NCBI GenBank assembly: GCA_963824905.1
Contig: CAWGRH010000011.1
Location: 248,001-312,000 of the forward strand
Reading direction: 5' to 3'
From: JAJPKK01 sp963824905
GTDB taxonomy: Bacteria; Pseudomonadota; Alphaproteobacteria; Rhizobiales; Xanthobacteraceae
DNA: 64,000 nucleotides
Below the pieces are notes generated by a model, which saw only the letters and a program-made list of their open reading frames with translations, was not told the DNA's origin and ran no database searches. Every line of letters starts with the position of its first letter. The stretch's first letter is position 1. Below are positions 24,358 to 34,149 of this stretch, in pieces. A program made the position numbers and the translations under genes.

Positions 24358-24412
24358 GCGAGCCTCCCCTTGAATATTTTCTCTCGATCGCGGCCGGGCC
24401 GGATCGCTTTCT

Positions 24413-25545
24413 TCAGCGCTGCGGGACCGCGACACACTTTTCCGCCCGCATCCGCACGTAAATCCTGTCGCCGACCGGCGTCCGCAGCGACGGATGGACC
24501 CGGGCGAGCACGATAAACTCGCCGATTTTCACCTGGAAATCCAGGCAGTCGCCGAGAAACGCCTTGGCCTGCACTTCGCCGACGCAGAAATTATCGCCAT
24601 CGGCATTATCGGCACTATCCTGAGGCGGCTGCTCCGACAGTTCGACATCCTCGGGCCGCACCGACACCAAAACAGTATCGTTCGCGCGCAGATACTCGCC
24701 GCATCGAACATTGAGCTCGCCGACCGCAGTGCGGACCCGACAGTGCCCGCTCGCCGCCTGTCCCCACCACGGCGGCGTCGAGGAAGTTGGTTGTGCCGAC
24801 GAAATCGGCGACGAACCGGTCGCTCGGCCGCTCGTAGACGTCGCGCGGCGTGCCGATCTGCACGATGCGCCCGCGATCCATGACGGCGATCATGTGCGAC
24901 AGGGCGAGCGCCTCGGACTGGTCGTGGGTCACGTAAACGGTGGTGATCCCGAGCTCGCGCTGAATGCGCTTGAGCTCGAACCGCATGCGCTCGCGCAGCT
25001 TGGCATCGAGGTTCGACAGCGGCTCGTCGAGGAGAAGAAGCTGCGGCTCCATCACCAGCGCCCGCGCCAGCGCGAGACGCTGCTGCTGGCCGCCCGACAG
25101 CTTGGTCGCGGCGCGGTCGACGAGATCGTCGAGCGCGACCGCGCGCAGCACCTCCATCACCTTCGCGGCGATCTCCTTGCGGCCGAGCTTGTGGCGCGAA
25201 CGGGCGCTGCGCACCTCGAGCGGGAACGCCGCGTTCTCGAACACGTTCATGTGCGGCCAGATCGCGTAGGATTGGAATACCATCCCGAAATCACGCCGGT
25301 TCGGTGCGACGAAAATTCCCTGCTGCGATGAGTAAACGAGCTGCCCGCGAACTGAGATTTCGCCGGATTTCGGCCTTTCGAGCCCGGCGATGGAACGCAA
25401 GCGTCGTGGTCTTGCCGCAGCCGCTGGGGCCGAGAAGCGTGAAGAGCTTGCCTTCGGGAACATCGAACGAGACGTCCTGCGCGGCATGGATCGCCTCGCC
25501 GCGCTCGCCCGCATACTCCGTGTACAGCGACTTGACGCTCAGCAC
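24413..25545 (-). CDS. ABC transporter ATP-binding protein (Fe3+/spermidine/thiamine type); two frame breaks
   Basis: Frame-repaired length 376 aa, start GTG at 25545 (VLSVKSLYTEYAGERGEAI) behind GGAG. The Walker A motif, LLGPSGCGKTTTL, is in the first frame; one extra base near 25400 moves the reading to RSIAGLERPKSGEI. The signature LSGGQQQRLALARALV, Walker B LLLLDEPLSNLD and the switch VYVTHDQSEALALS follow. A second extra base near 24737 moves to the C-terminal TOBE-like domain (VRTAVGELNVRCGEYLRANDTVLVSVRPEDVEL). Two insertions account exactly for the 3n+2 length. It lies between the permease gene and the bicupin gene and completes the importer. Confidence 0.85.
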
Positions 25546-25565
25546 GATCTCGCTCCGCGCGGCCG

Positions 25566-27301
25566 TCAACTCGCGGCGTCTGCGACCCCGTAGCGCCGGC
25601 CGACGAATTGCGCTGCCAGCACGAAACACAATAGCACGACGATCAGCATCACGCCGAGCGCGGACAACTCGACGTATTGGCCGTTCTGCCAGTATTCCCA
25701 GATCATGATCGAAACCACTTCCGATCCCGGGCTGTAGAGCAGGATCGAGCCCGACAGCTCGCGCACCGAGACGATCACGATGTAGATGAAGCCGGCGATC
25801 AGTCCCGGCTTGAGCAGCGGCAGGATGATGCGCTGGAACGTCATGCGCCACGACGCACCGCTCATCGCCGCGGAGTCTTCGAGCTCCTTGTGGAGCGCGA
25901 GCATCGAGGTCGTGGCGTAGCGCATGCCGTAGGGCATGAAGCGGGTGACATAGGCGACGAGCATGATCCACAGCGTGCCGTAGATGCCGATATCGATGTG
26001 AAGATAAGTGATCATCACGGCGAGGCCGAGCACGATGCCCGGAAACACCAGCGGCAGCGAAACCAGGGTATCGAGGAAGCCGCGGCCCGGCCACCGCGTG
26101 CGGACGACGATCCAGGCGAGGACCGAGGTCATCAGCATGACGATGACCGCGGTTCCGAGCGCTAGGACCGCGGTATTGCGGACCACGGAAGCGATGTCCG
26201 GATAGGAGATGACGGCGCGGTAGGCATCGAAAGTGAGGTTCTGGAGGCCGCGAGCGAGGGCACGCTGTAGAATTTCTGCAGCGAGCACCACACGAGCACG
26301 AGGAACGGCAGCACCACGACGACCATGATATAGGCGACGAACACGGCCGCGGTGACATAGCGCCATCCGCCGATCCGCATGCGGCGCGGCCGGAAGCCCT
26401 TGCCGGTCACCGTCGAATATCTCCCGGCATCCGCGGCGACCCGCGACTGGGCGTAGATGCAGAGCGACGCGATCAGCAGCAACGTGACGCCATAGGCGGA
26501 CGCGAGGCCGACCTCGCTCGGATATTTTTGGATCGCCTGGTAGATCGACGACGTATAGACCTCGATGCCGACCGGAAGCCCGAGCAGCGCCGGGACTTCG
26601 AACGATTCGACGGCGCGCACGAACAGAATGAGAAACGCCGCCAGCGCCGCGGGCCAGGCGAGCCGCAATGTCACCCGCCACACCACCTCGCCGACCGAGG
26701 CGCCGCTCATCAGCGCCGATTCCTCGAGCGCCGGGTCCATGGCACGGAACGCCGCGGTCATCAGCAGGAACGCGAGCGGCGATTGGTGCATGCCGTCGAC
26801 AAAGACCATGCCGCCGAGCGAATAGATGTCGACGAAGACGGCATCGGTCCCGAACACGCTGCCGAGCGCGCTGTTGATGATGCCGATCTTCGGGCTCGCG
26901 AGGAAAATCCACGACACGGTGAAAAGGATCGCGGGGATCACCAGGGGCACAAGAGAGAGCGCAAAGAACAGCGACTTGAACGGCGTATCGGTGCGCTCGT
27001 TGACCCAGGCGAAGAATGTGCCGCTTACGAAGGCGACGGCCGCCGATCCGATGCCGAAGGCGACGGAATTGCCGAACAGGCGCAGCGTCTCGGTGCTCAG
27101 ATAGGCGGTGACGTAGTTTTCGATGGTGAGATCGGCGGGCGCCGATGCCGTTTCCGGCGTCAGGAAGCTTTGCCAGAGGAGGAAAGCCACGGGCACCAGC
27201 GCCAGCCAGGCGGCGAGCGCGATCGAGCCCCCGATCACGAGCCACATCGCGTCGCCCCGCGGCAGCGCCGGCAACCGCGGGAAGACCGAGCCGATCGTCA
27301 T
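25566..27301 (-). CDS. ABC transporter fused permease (two BPD domains); frame broken near 26250
   Basis: Frame-repaired length 578 aa with about 12 membrane spans in two BPD_transp_1 modules, the ThiP/FbpB layout. Each half carries the EAA loop: DPALEESALMSGASVGEVVWRVTLRLAWP in the first and HKELEDSAAMSGASWRMTFQRIILPLLKP in the second. Start MTIGSVFPRLPALPRGD at 27301. After KFYSVPSL the reading shifts to GLQNLTFDAYRAVISYPDI; the 3n+2 length fits one missing base, probably in a G run near 26250. It lies between the SMP-30 gene and the ATPase gene. Solute unknown. Confidence 0.85.
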
Positions 27302-27391
27302 TGGGGGCTCCCACCAGATCGACGTGACGGGATCGACGCGGCCGGATCGAGTTCGGCCGGATCGGCTTGATGAAAGCCGCCGGCCGCCTGC

Positions 27392-28408
27392 TCAGCTTTT
27401 CTTCGCGGACGGCACCGGCTCTCCCGCGACTTTGACCTTGAACGAGCCGAGACTCGTGCGGGTGCAGAAGTACACGGTCTTCCAGTCGTCGCCGCCGAAC
27501 GCCACGTTGGCGGTGTTGGCAAAGCCGTGCACGATGCGGCCGAGCTTCTTGCCGTTCGGGGCGACGATGTAGAGCCCACCGGAACCGCCGCAGTAGATAT
27601 TTCCCGCAGAATCGACCTTCATGCCGTCGGGACCGCCCGGCTCGGGCCCGGAGAGATCGACCAGCACGCGGTCGGTCGCCCGCGCGAGCGTACCGTTCGG
27701 CAGCACGTCGAAGGCGCGGATGTGCCGGCGCGGCGAGTCGTTGATGTAGAGAACCTTCTCGTCGGGCGAGAAGGCTATGCCGTTCGGATTGAGGAAATCG
27801 TTGACCAGCAGCGTGAGCGTGCCGCGGTCCGGCGAGATGCGGTAGACGCCGGCAAAACCGAGATCACCCTCCCCCGGCGGCACCTGCGCGGCAGGGCCGG
27901 CCCAGGGATCGGTGAAATAGATCGCGCCGTCGGATTTCACCACGACGTCGTTCGGGAAATTGAGCGGACGCCCCTGGAAGGTGCTCGCCATCACGGTGAT
28001 GCTGCCGTCGTGCTCTTCGCGAACGACACGCCGGGTCGCCGCCTCGCAGGCGACGAGGCGCCCCTGCGGATCGCGGGCGAGGCCGTTCGCCGCGTTGGTC
28101 TTCTCCTTGAAGACCGAGATCGGCTGGCCCGGCGAATATTTCCACCGCTTGAGATCGGTGCCGCGGAACAGGAGATAGCCGCCCTCCTTCCACCACAGCG
28201 GCCCTTCGACATTGGCGGTGCCGCCGAGGTTCGTCGCGATGTCGACGATCGGCTCGGACGTCGAGATGATCTCGTCGAGGGCCGGATCGAGCCGCTCGAT
28301 CCGCTTGGCGGCCTGTGCGGCGGCGTGACGATAGCCCGCCGCGGCGCTTCCCGCCGCCATCATGGTTGCGAGCATTCGTCGCCGCGAAAATCCCTCGTGC
28401 GGATGCAT
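27392..28408 (-). CDS. SMP-30/gluconolactonase-family protein, Tat-exported
   Basis: Protein of 338 aa. The N-terminus MHPHEGFSRRRMLATMMAAGSAAAG is a twin-arginine signal; GGGAGG precedes the ATG at 28408. The mature part is an SMP-30/lactonase propeller: NVEGPLWWKEGGYLLFRGTDLKRWKY holds the first-blade Glu, and FPNDVVVKSDGAIYFTDPWAG and FLNPNGIAFSPDEKVLYINDSPRRHI carry the Asn and Asp metal ligands. Known members hydrolyse sugar or aromatic lactones with a divalent metal. It is the first gene of the importer/cupin run, so it may act on the same compound in the periplasm before uptake. Confidence 0.88.
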   Translation of the reverse strand: MHPHEGFSRRRMLATMMAAGSAAAGYRHAAAQAAKRIERLDPALDEIISTSEPIVDIATNLGGTANVEGPLWWKEGGYLLFRGTDLKRWKYSPGQPISVFKEKTNAANGLARDPQGRLVACEAATRRVVREEHDGSITVMASTFQGRPLNFPNDVVVKSDGAIYFTDPWAGPAAQVPPGEGDLGFAGVYRISPDRGTLTLLVNDFLNPNGIAFSPDEKVLYINDSPRRHIRAFDVLPNGTLARATDRVLVDLSGPEPGGPDGMKVDSAGNIYCGGSGGLYIVAPNGKKLGRIVHGFANTANVAFGGDDWKTVYFCTRTSLGSFKVKVAGEPVPSAKKS

Positions 28409-28546
28409 GGTACCTCCCTCTGCTTGGTGGCGACGTGACGAGGCCGAATTCCGGACGCGTTCGTCGCCTTTGCTCGGGGGAGGCTACATCAGGTGCCCCC
28501 GGGCCGAAAGAGCCGCGCGACCGGCACGCCGGACGTCCTCGTCTGG

Positions 28547-28579
28547 TAGGATGGGTTGAGCTCTTGCGAAACCCATCAC
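28547..28579 (+). repeat. Solitary copy of the GATGGGTT palindromic repeat
   Basis: The unit has GATGGGTT and AACCCATC as arms around GAGCTCTTGCGA, so a single copy folds into a hairpin. The same unit occurs four times at 35924-36159 and twice at 58644-58743. It lies in the gap between the divergent SMP-30 and IorA-like genes. Confidence 0.8.
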
Positions 28580-28697
28580 TTGCCAGCCGACTCGCTAGGC
28601 CGGCGGTCCTGCGCATGCTAGCTTCCAACCATTCTAAAGGCGGCCCGGTTTGCGCCGGCCGGCCGCCGAGAGCGCCCGGGCGCGCGGAACAGCACTC

Positions 28698-29153
28698 ATG
28701 TTCACCATCAAGGTCAACGGGACCTCGCATCAGCTCGATGTCGAGGAGGATACGCCGCTTCTCTGGGTCTTGCGCGAAGAAGTCGGACTGACGGGGACGA
28801 AATTCGGCTGCGGCATCGCCGCCTGCGGTGCCTGCACCGTGCACGTCAATGGCGAGGCCATGCGCTCCTGCTCGGTGCTGATCGGCAGCGTCGACGGCGC
28901 CGAGATCACCACGATCGAAGGGCTGTCGCCCGACAGCAAGCATCCGGTGCAGCAGGCCTGGCTGACCGAGCAGGTGCCGCAATGCGGCTACTGCCAGTCC
29001 GGCCAGATCATGGCGACGGCGGCCTTCCTCAAGACCAATCCGAGCCCGACCGATGCGCAGATCGACGCCGAGCTCACCAACATTTGCCGTTGCGGCACCT
29101 ATGAGCGCCTGCGCCGGGCGGTGCATCGCGCCGCCGCGCTGATGCGCGCTTGA
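28698..29153 (+). CDS. iorA: Isoquinoline 1-oxidoreductase-like alpha subunit, [2Fe-2S]
   Basis: Electron-transfer subunit of 151 aa of a molybdenum hydroxylase. Two [2Fe-2S] sites are clear: C38, C43, C46, C58 (plant-ferredoxin-like, FGCGIAACGACTVHV) and C96, C99, C130, C132 (QCGYCQSGQ, NICRCGTYERL). The start is the ATG at 28698. It is followed after 17 bp by the large subunit, the usual order for this two-subunit family. Substrate is unknown; N-heterocyclic or aldehyde substrates are usual. The symbol refers to family similarity, not proven activity. Confidence 0.85.
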   Translation: MFTIKVNGTSHQLDVEEDTPLLWVLREEVGLTGTKFGCGIAACGACTVHVNGEAMRSCSVLIGSVDGAEITTIEGLSPDSKHPVQQAWLTEQVPQCGYCQSGQIMATAAFLKTNPSPTDAQIDAELTNICRCGTYERLRRAVHRAAALMRA

Positions 29154-29170
29154 GACGGGAGAGCATCACC

Positions 29171-31336
29171 ATGAACGACCTCACTCTCTCACGTCGCCAT
29201 TTCATCACCACCGCCCTCACCGCAGCGGGCGGCCTCGCCCTCGGTGTCGGTATCGCCGATTCCGCCGAGGCGGCGAGCCTCAGCGTTCGCCCCTGGGGCG
29301 AAGAGGGCAAACGCTATCCCGGCGAGATCAACGCCTGGGTCGTGATCGAGCCCGACGACACCGTGATCATCCGCTACGGCCGCGCCGAGATGGGCCAGGG
29401 CAGCTTCACCGCGCTGCCCCAGATTCTCGCCGAAGAGCTCGAATGCGACTGGGCCTTCGTGAAGCCCGAATACGCTTCCGCGAACCGCAATGTCGTCGAC
29501 AACAAGGTCTATGGCAGCCTCTCCACCGGCGGCAGCCGTGCCGTGCGCGAGACCGGGGTGATCGTCCAGCAGGCCGGCGCCAGCGCGCGCGAACGGCTGA
29601 TCGCCGCCGCCGCCAAGCGCTGGAACGTGCCGGCTTCAGAGTGCGCCGCGGCCATGAGCAAGGTGACGCACAAGCAAAGCGGCCGGACGCTCCGCTTCGG
29701 CGAGCTCGCCGCGGACGCAGCCGCGATCAAGCTCGACAAGGAGCCGGCGCTCAAGCGGCCGGACCAGTACCAGTTCATCGGCCGGCGGCTCGCGCGGCTC
29801 GACGTGCCGCTCAAGATCAACGGCTCGGCGAAGTTCGGCATCGATCTCGAAGTGCCGGACATGGTGCGGGCGGCCATCATCAAGTGCCCGGTGTTCGGCG
29901 GTAAGGTAAAATCCGTCGACGAGAGCAAGATCGCCGGACGCCGCGGCAACCTTCAGGTGGTCAAGCTGGCGAACGCGGTCGCGGTGGTGGCGGACCGTTA
30001 CTACCGCGCCCAGGACGCGCTCAATTCACTCAAGATCGAATGGGACGTCGGCGCCGCCGGCGCGACCAACAGCGCCCAGTTCCGCAAGGAATACCTCGAG
30101 GCGCTCGATCAAAAGGGAGTCGAGGCGCGGCACGACGGCAATGTCGACACCGCGATGCCGGGCGCTGCCAAGGTCATCGAGGCGACCTACGAGGTGCCGA
30201 TCATCGCCCATGCGCCGATGGAGCCGCTCAACGCCATCGCCCATGTGCAGGCGGACCGCGTCGACGTCTGGGTCGGCACCCAGAACGCCGACCTCGCGCT
30301 GACCTTCGCCGCCCAGGCCTCCGGCGTGAAACCGGAGAACATCTACATCCACAACACGTTCTCCGGCGGCGGCTTCGGCCGGCGGCTCGGCCCGGACGAA
30401 GTGTTCCAGGCGGTTGCGGTCTCGAAGGCCGTCGGCAAGCCGGTGAAGCTCATCTGGACACGCGAGGAGGAGATCCGCCAGGGCCGCTACCGCACCCAGG
30501 CCGCGATCCGCTTCAAGGCGGGTTTTGCGGCCGACGGAACGCCGGTTGCGCTCGACATGCGCAATTCGGCGGGAAGCTCGAATCCGGCCAGCGTGCAGAA
30601 CGGCGTCGACCCGCAGACCCTGCAGGGCCTGATCAACACGGGCTACAAGCTGCCGAACTTCCGCATCGTCTCGATGCTCAAGAACACGCATGTGCCGCTG
30701 GGCCCGTGGCGCGCGCCCGGGCACTCCCAGAACGTGTTCTTCATGGAGAGCTTCATCGACGAGATGGCGCACGCGACCGGCAAGGACCCGGTGGCGCTGC
30801 GGCGCGAGCTCCTCGCCCATCGCCCCGACTTCCAGCAGGTGATCGATCTCCTGGTCGAGAAGGGCGACTGGGGCAAGCCGATGCCGCGCGGCAAAGGCCG
30901 CGGCATCGCCGTCCACGAGAGCTACGACTCGATCGTCGGCATGACCGCCGAGGTCGTGGTGACCGGCGGCGAGGTCAAGGTCGAACGCGTCGTCATCGTC
31001 TGCGACTGCGGCGTCGTGGTGAACCCGCGCGGCGTCGAGACGCAGCTCGAAGGCGGCATGATCTACGGGCTCTCGGCGGCGCTGTTCGGCGAGATCACCG
31101 TGAAGAACGGCCGCGTCGAGCAGGGCAACTTCGACACCTACCCGGTGGCGCGCTACAAGGATGCGCCGAAGACGGAAGTCTACATCTCGCCCACGCCCGG
31201 CAAGCGCTGGGGCGGCGTCGGCGAGCCCGGCGCGACCATGATCCAGCCGGCGATCACCAACGCGATCTTCGCCGCCACCGGCAAGCGTTTGCGCACGCTC
31301 CCGATCCGCGGCCAGGATTTGACCGGCGGCGCGTAG
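29171..31336 (+). CDS. iorB: Isoquinoline 1-oxidoreductase-like beta subunit, molybdopterin, Tat-exported
   Basis: Molybdenum-cofactor subunit of 721 aa. Tat signal SRRHFITTALTAAGGLALGVG (residues about 8-27); the mature part includes GRAEMGQGSFTALPQILAEELE, the FSGGGFGRRLG cofactor loop and GGVGEPGATMIQPAI near the end, which contains the conserved active-site Glu of xanthine-oxidase-family enzymes. The small 2Fe-2S partner has no signal and would be exported as a complex. No cytochrome gene follows, so the electron acceptor is not apparent here. GGGAGA is upstream of the ATG at 29171. A strong hairpin follows at 31364-31390. Confidence 0.88.
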   Translation: MNDLTLSRRHFITTALTAAGGLALGVGIADSAEAASLSVRPWGEEGKRYPGEINAWVVIEPDDTVIIRYGRAEMGQGSFTALPQILAEELECDWAFVKPEYASANRNVVDNKVYGSLSTGGSRAVRETGVIVQQAGASARERLIAAAAKRWNVPASECAAAMSKVTHKQSGRTLRFGELAADAAAIKLDKEPALKRPDQYQFIGRRLARLDVPLKINGSAKFGIDLEVPDMVRAAIIKCPVFGGKVKSVDESKIAGRRGNLQVVKLANAVAVVADRYYRAQDALNSLKIEWDVGAAGATNSAQFRKEYLEALDQKGVEARHDGNVDTAMPGAAKVIEATYEVPIIAHAPMEPLNAIAHVQADRVDVWVGTQNADLALTFAAQASGVKPENIYIHNTFSGGGFGRRLGPDEVFQAVAVSKAVGKPVKLIWTREEEIRQGRYRTQAAIRFKAGFAADGTPVALDMRNSAGSSNPASVQNGVDPQTLQGLINTGYKLPNFRIVSMLKNTHVPLGPWRAPGHSQNVFFMESFIDEMAHATGKDPVALRRELLAHRPDFQQVIDLLVEKGDWGKPMPRGKGRGIAVHESYDSIVGMTAEVVVTGGEVKVERVVIVCDCGVVVNPRGVETQLEGGMIYGLSAALFGEITVKNGRVEQGNFDTYPVARYKDAPKTEVYISPTPGKRWGGVGEPGATMIQPAITNAIFAATGKRLRTLPIRGQDLTGGA

Positions 31337-31363
31337 GGCGAGACTTCGCACGTGACGTGATGG

Positions 31364-31390
31364 AATGGCCGGGGCTCGTCCCCGGCCATT
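31364..31390 (+). terminator. GC-rich hairpin after the iorB-like gene
   Basis: Arms AATGGCCGGGG and CCCCGGCCATT with a five-base loop, followed by TTGTTT. It lies 27 bp after the stop at 31336 and resembles an intrinsic terminator, although the U-run is weak. Confidence 0.55.
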
Positions 31391-31488
31391 TGTTTGAAAG
31401 ACCGGATCAAGCACCGCCGGGCAATGTCACGCGTTCCCTCGCGCGCTCAGTCGGGATAGTCTCGGCACTTCGATTGCGAGGATCGAGC

Positions 31489-32463
31489 ATGCAGCGACGG
31501 GAATTCATCCTGGGTCTGGGAGCCGCGATCACCGGCTCGATCCGGACCGATGCGCAAGACCTGGCGCGCTTGAAGCTGGTGGGCTATCTCGATGATGGCC
31601 CGGTCGGTGGCTTCGTATTCCGGCAAGTGGAGTTTCGCAAAGGGCTCGCTGCCGCCGACTACTTCGAAGGCTCCGACGTAGCAATTGAAGCCCACCGGGG
31701 GAGGCTTCCGTACTGGGCCGGCGACCTGGTCGACCGCGGTGCCGCGGTCCTGGTTGCGTCAGGCAGTGTGCCGGCGATCCTCGCGGCGAAGGCGGCAACT
31801 ACGACGATTCCGATTGTTTTCGGTTTCGGCGCGGACCCCATCGAGACCGGCCTCGTGTCCAGCCTCGACCATCCGGGGGGCAACATCACCGGTATCACCT
31901 CCATGACCGCTGGTATCGGATCGAAGCGGCTCGGGCTGATGCTGGACCTCCTTCCCCGCGCCACGCGTGTTGCGGTGCTCGTCGACCCCAACGACGACGC
32001 GACCGACGGCAAGTCGATGATCGCAGACGTGCGAGGAGCAGCCATCCCGATCGGCCGGGAAATCGAAGTCTTCTATGCCCGCGACGTCGGCGACATCGGC
32101 GCGGCTTTCACGGGCCTGATGGAAAAGCGGTGCGAGGCCTTGTTTGTCGGTCCCAGCAACTTCTTTGCCAGCCATCGGATGGAGATCGTGGCGTTGGCCG
32201 CGCAGCACCGGGTGCCGGCGCTCTATTTCGAGCGTGACTTTGCCCAAGCGGGCGGGCTGATGAGCTATGGGCCCGACATCTCGGAGCAGTACCGCCAGCT
32301 CGGCATCTATGCCGGCCGCATTCTCAGCGGGCAAAAACCGGGCGATCTGCCTGTAAGAAGGGCGACAAGGCTCGAGCTCGTCATCAACCTCACGACCGCC
32401 AAAACCCTCGGCCTCACCATCCCCGAAAGGCTGCTGGCTACCGCCGATGAGGTGATTCGATGA
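31489..32463 (+). CDS. ABC transporter substrate-binding protein (TrpX/PF04392-like)
   Basis: Periplasmic binding protein of 324 aa. The start MQRREFILGLGAAITGS is the usual twin-arginine-like leader of this large rhizobial family. Motifs typical of the family are IPIVFGFGADPIETGLVSSLDHPGGNITGITSMT, KRLGLMLDLLPRATRVAVLVDPND and YGPDISEQYRQLGIYAGRILSGQKPGDLPV, ending LGLTIPERLLATADEVIR. No permease or ATPase lies beside it, so it is an orphan binding protein, as is common for this family. Ligand unknown. Confidence 0.88.
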   Translation: MQRREFILGLGAAITGSIRTDAQDLARLKLVGYLDDGPVGGFVFRQVEFRKGLAAADYFEGSDVAIEAHRGRLPYWAGDLVDRGAAVLVASGSVPAILAAKAATTTIPIVFGFGADPIETGLVSSLDHPGGNITGITSMTAGIGSKRLGLMLDLLPRATRVAVLVDPNDDATDGKSMIADVRGAAIPIGREIEVFYARDVGDIGAAFTGLMEKRCEALFVGPSNFFASHRMEIVALAAQHRVPALYFERDFAQAGGLMSYGPDISEQYRQLGIYAGRILSGQKPGDLPVRRATRLELVINLTTAKTLGLTIPERLLATADEVIR

Positions 32464-32779
32464 CGCGCCGGGAGCTCGTCGTGCAACTTGGCACGACTTG
32501 CTGTGCCACAGTCGATCCTGCCGAGTGGTGACGAGGTTATCGAAAAGCGGATTAGGCAGGGTGGATCGCGTAAGGATCGCTGCCAGAAGCGGCAACCTTC
32601 CGCGGCGCAAAAAATTGCAATCCCCGGTCGTCCGCCTCTGGCGATGCCGCCTGAGGTCGCGGGACAGAATCTGCATATCGAGTTACGCTGGCGCGGCGGC
32701 AACATCGAACATGGGAGAGCCTTGGCACAGGAATTGGTCGAGCTGAAATCTCGTGACCTCGCGGAAGGAGGCGCCTTCC
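32464..32779. other. Intergenic stretch, 316 bp
   Basis: No convincing gene. A TCGTGC...GCACGA inverted repeat near 32480-32496 may form a small hairpin after the binding-protein stop. The last 15 bases hold the AAGGAGG ribosome binding site of the following diguanylate cyclase gene. Confidence 0.5.
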
Positions 32780-33983
32780 ATGTCGCTTGATATTCCTACG
32801 CTCTTTGTCATTGCCGTGTTCGTCTGTGCGGTCTCGGGCTGCCTGCTGCTGCTGTCCTGGTTGCAGAACCGCAATGTTCGAGCGCTGGTCTTGTGGGCAT
32901 CGGCCTTGATCCTCGGATCGATCGGCATCGCCCTCGTCGCCGCGCGCGGCGACATCTCGAACACCTGGTCGATAGTCATCGCCAACGCAATCCTGACCAC
33001 TGCCTACGGGATGATGTGGGCCGGCGCGCGCAATTTCGATGGACACGCGACGTCCGCCCCGCTTGTTCTCGCCGGCGCCGTGATTTGGCTTGTCGCCTGT
33101 CACTTCGAGGCATTTTTCGCCTCGCTGCAGGCTCGCACTGCGCTGATGTCCGCGATCATCGTCTCCTATTCGCTGCTCAGCGCATGGGAGCTCTGGCGGG
33201 GTCGCGGCGAAGGATTGATGTTCCGCTTGCCGGTCATCCTTACTTCTGCTTGTTCATGCGGCATTCTTTGTGGCTCGCATTCCGTTTGCGGGCGTGCTGC
33301 CTTTGCCGATGGATTCCAAGGACGCCGGTTGGTGGACTTTCACCATCTTCGAGGCCGTATTCTTTGCGTTTTGCTTACCCATCTTTCTCGGCGCAATGGC
33401 AAGAGAGCGGGTGGTACTCGGATACAAACGCGCTTCGCTGATCGATCCACTCACCGGCGTGGCCAACCGCCGGGCGTTTTTCGAGCGCGCCGAGAAGCTG
33501 CTGCATCGGAGCGCGTTCGACAGGCGCCCTGCTGTGCTGCTGTTGTTTGATCTCGACAAATTCAAGGACATCAACGACACCTTCGGTCATAGCGTCGGCG
33601 ACCATGTTCTCAGGGCCTTTTGCGGCGCCGCGACGGCCGCGCTTCGGCCTGATGATCTTTTTGCCCGGCTCGGCGGGGAGGAATTTGCCTCTCTTCTTCC
33701 TCGCACGTCGCTCGACGAGGGGCTCGCTGTCGCCGAGCGCATTCGCGCGAGCTTCGAGGCGACGACGCTGAAGGGTGGCGTGAATGCGTCGGCGGCAACG
33801 GTGAGTGTCGGAGCAGCGATGTCGATCGATTCGAGCCGGACTCTCGCCGACATCATCGAAGCCGCCGATCAGGCGCTCTATCGCGCCAAGGCAAACGGGC
33901 GCAACCGTGTCGAGCACGCGGGTTCCATGCCGGGGGATCAGTCAGGCGAGCGCATAACTGCCGGTCAGCATCACCAAAAATAA
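32780..33983 (+). CDS. Membrane diguanylate cyclase (GGDEF); frame broken near 33244
   Basis: Frame-repaired length 400 aa; makes cyclic di-GMP from GTP. Residues 1 to about 220 hold several membrane spans (FVIAVFVCAVSGCLLLLSWL, LVLWASALILGSIGIALV and others). The GGDEF domain follows: DPLTGVANRRAFFERAE, LLLFDLDKFKDINDTFGHSVGD and ARLGGEEFASLLPR. The catalytic signature is GGEEF, an active form. RPDD five residues before it matches the RxxD inhibitory site for product feedback. The reading shifts from LPVILT to LLVHAAFFVARIPFAG near 33244; one inserted T explains the 3n+1 length. Start ATG at 32780 behind AAGGAGG. No sensory domain beyond the membrane part was recognised. Confidence 0.82.
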
Positions 33984-34149
33984 AGGGCCGGGAAACTCGA
34001 CAATTCCCCTGAAGTCCGATGGGCCGTGGCGCAAATCCACCCCTTTCCGAGCGGGTAGCGGCTGTGTAGCCTCCCTTTCGGACTCCCTGAGCATACGCAG
34101 CCGGAACAACGGCGTTGGGAGTTTTCGGAGGAAACAACGGGAGGATTCA

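Noticed and set aside
30040..32463. An 807-codon plus-strand frame covering part of iorB and the next gene
   Set aside because: The first half is an out-of-frame reading of the iorB-like gene; only the part from 31489 is a real binding protein.
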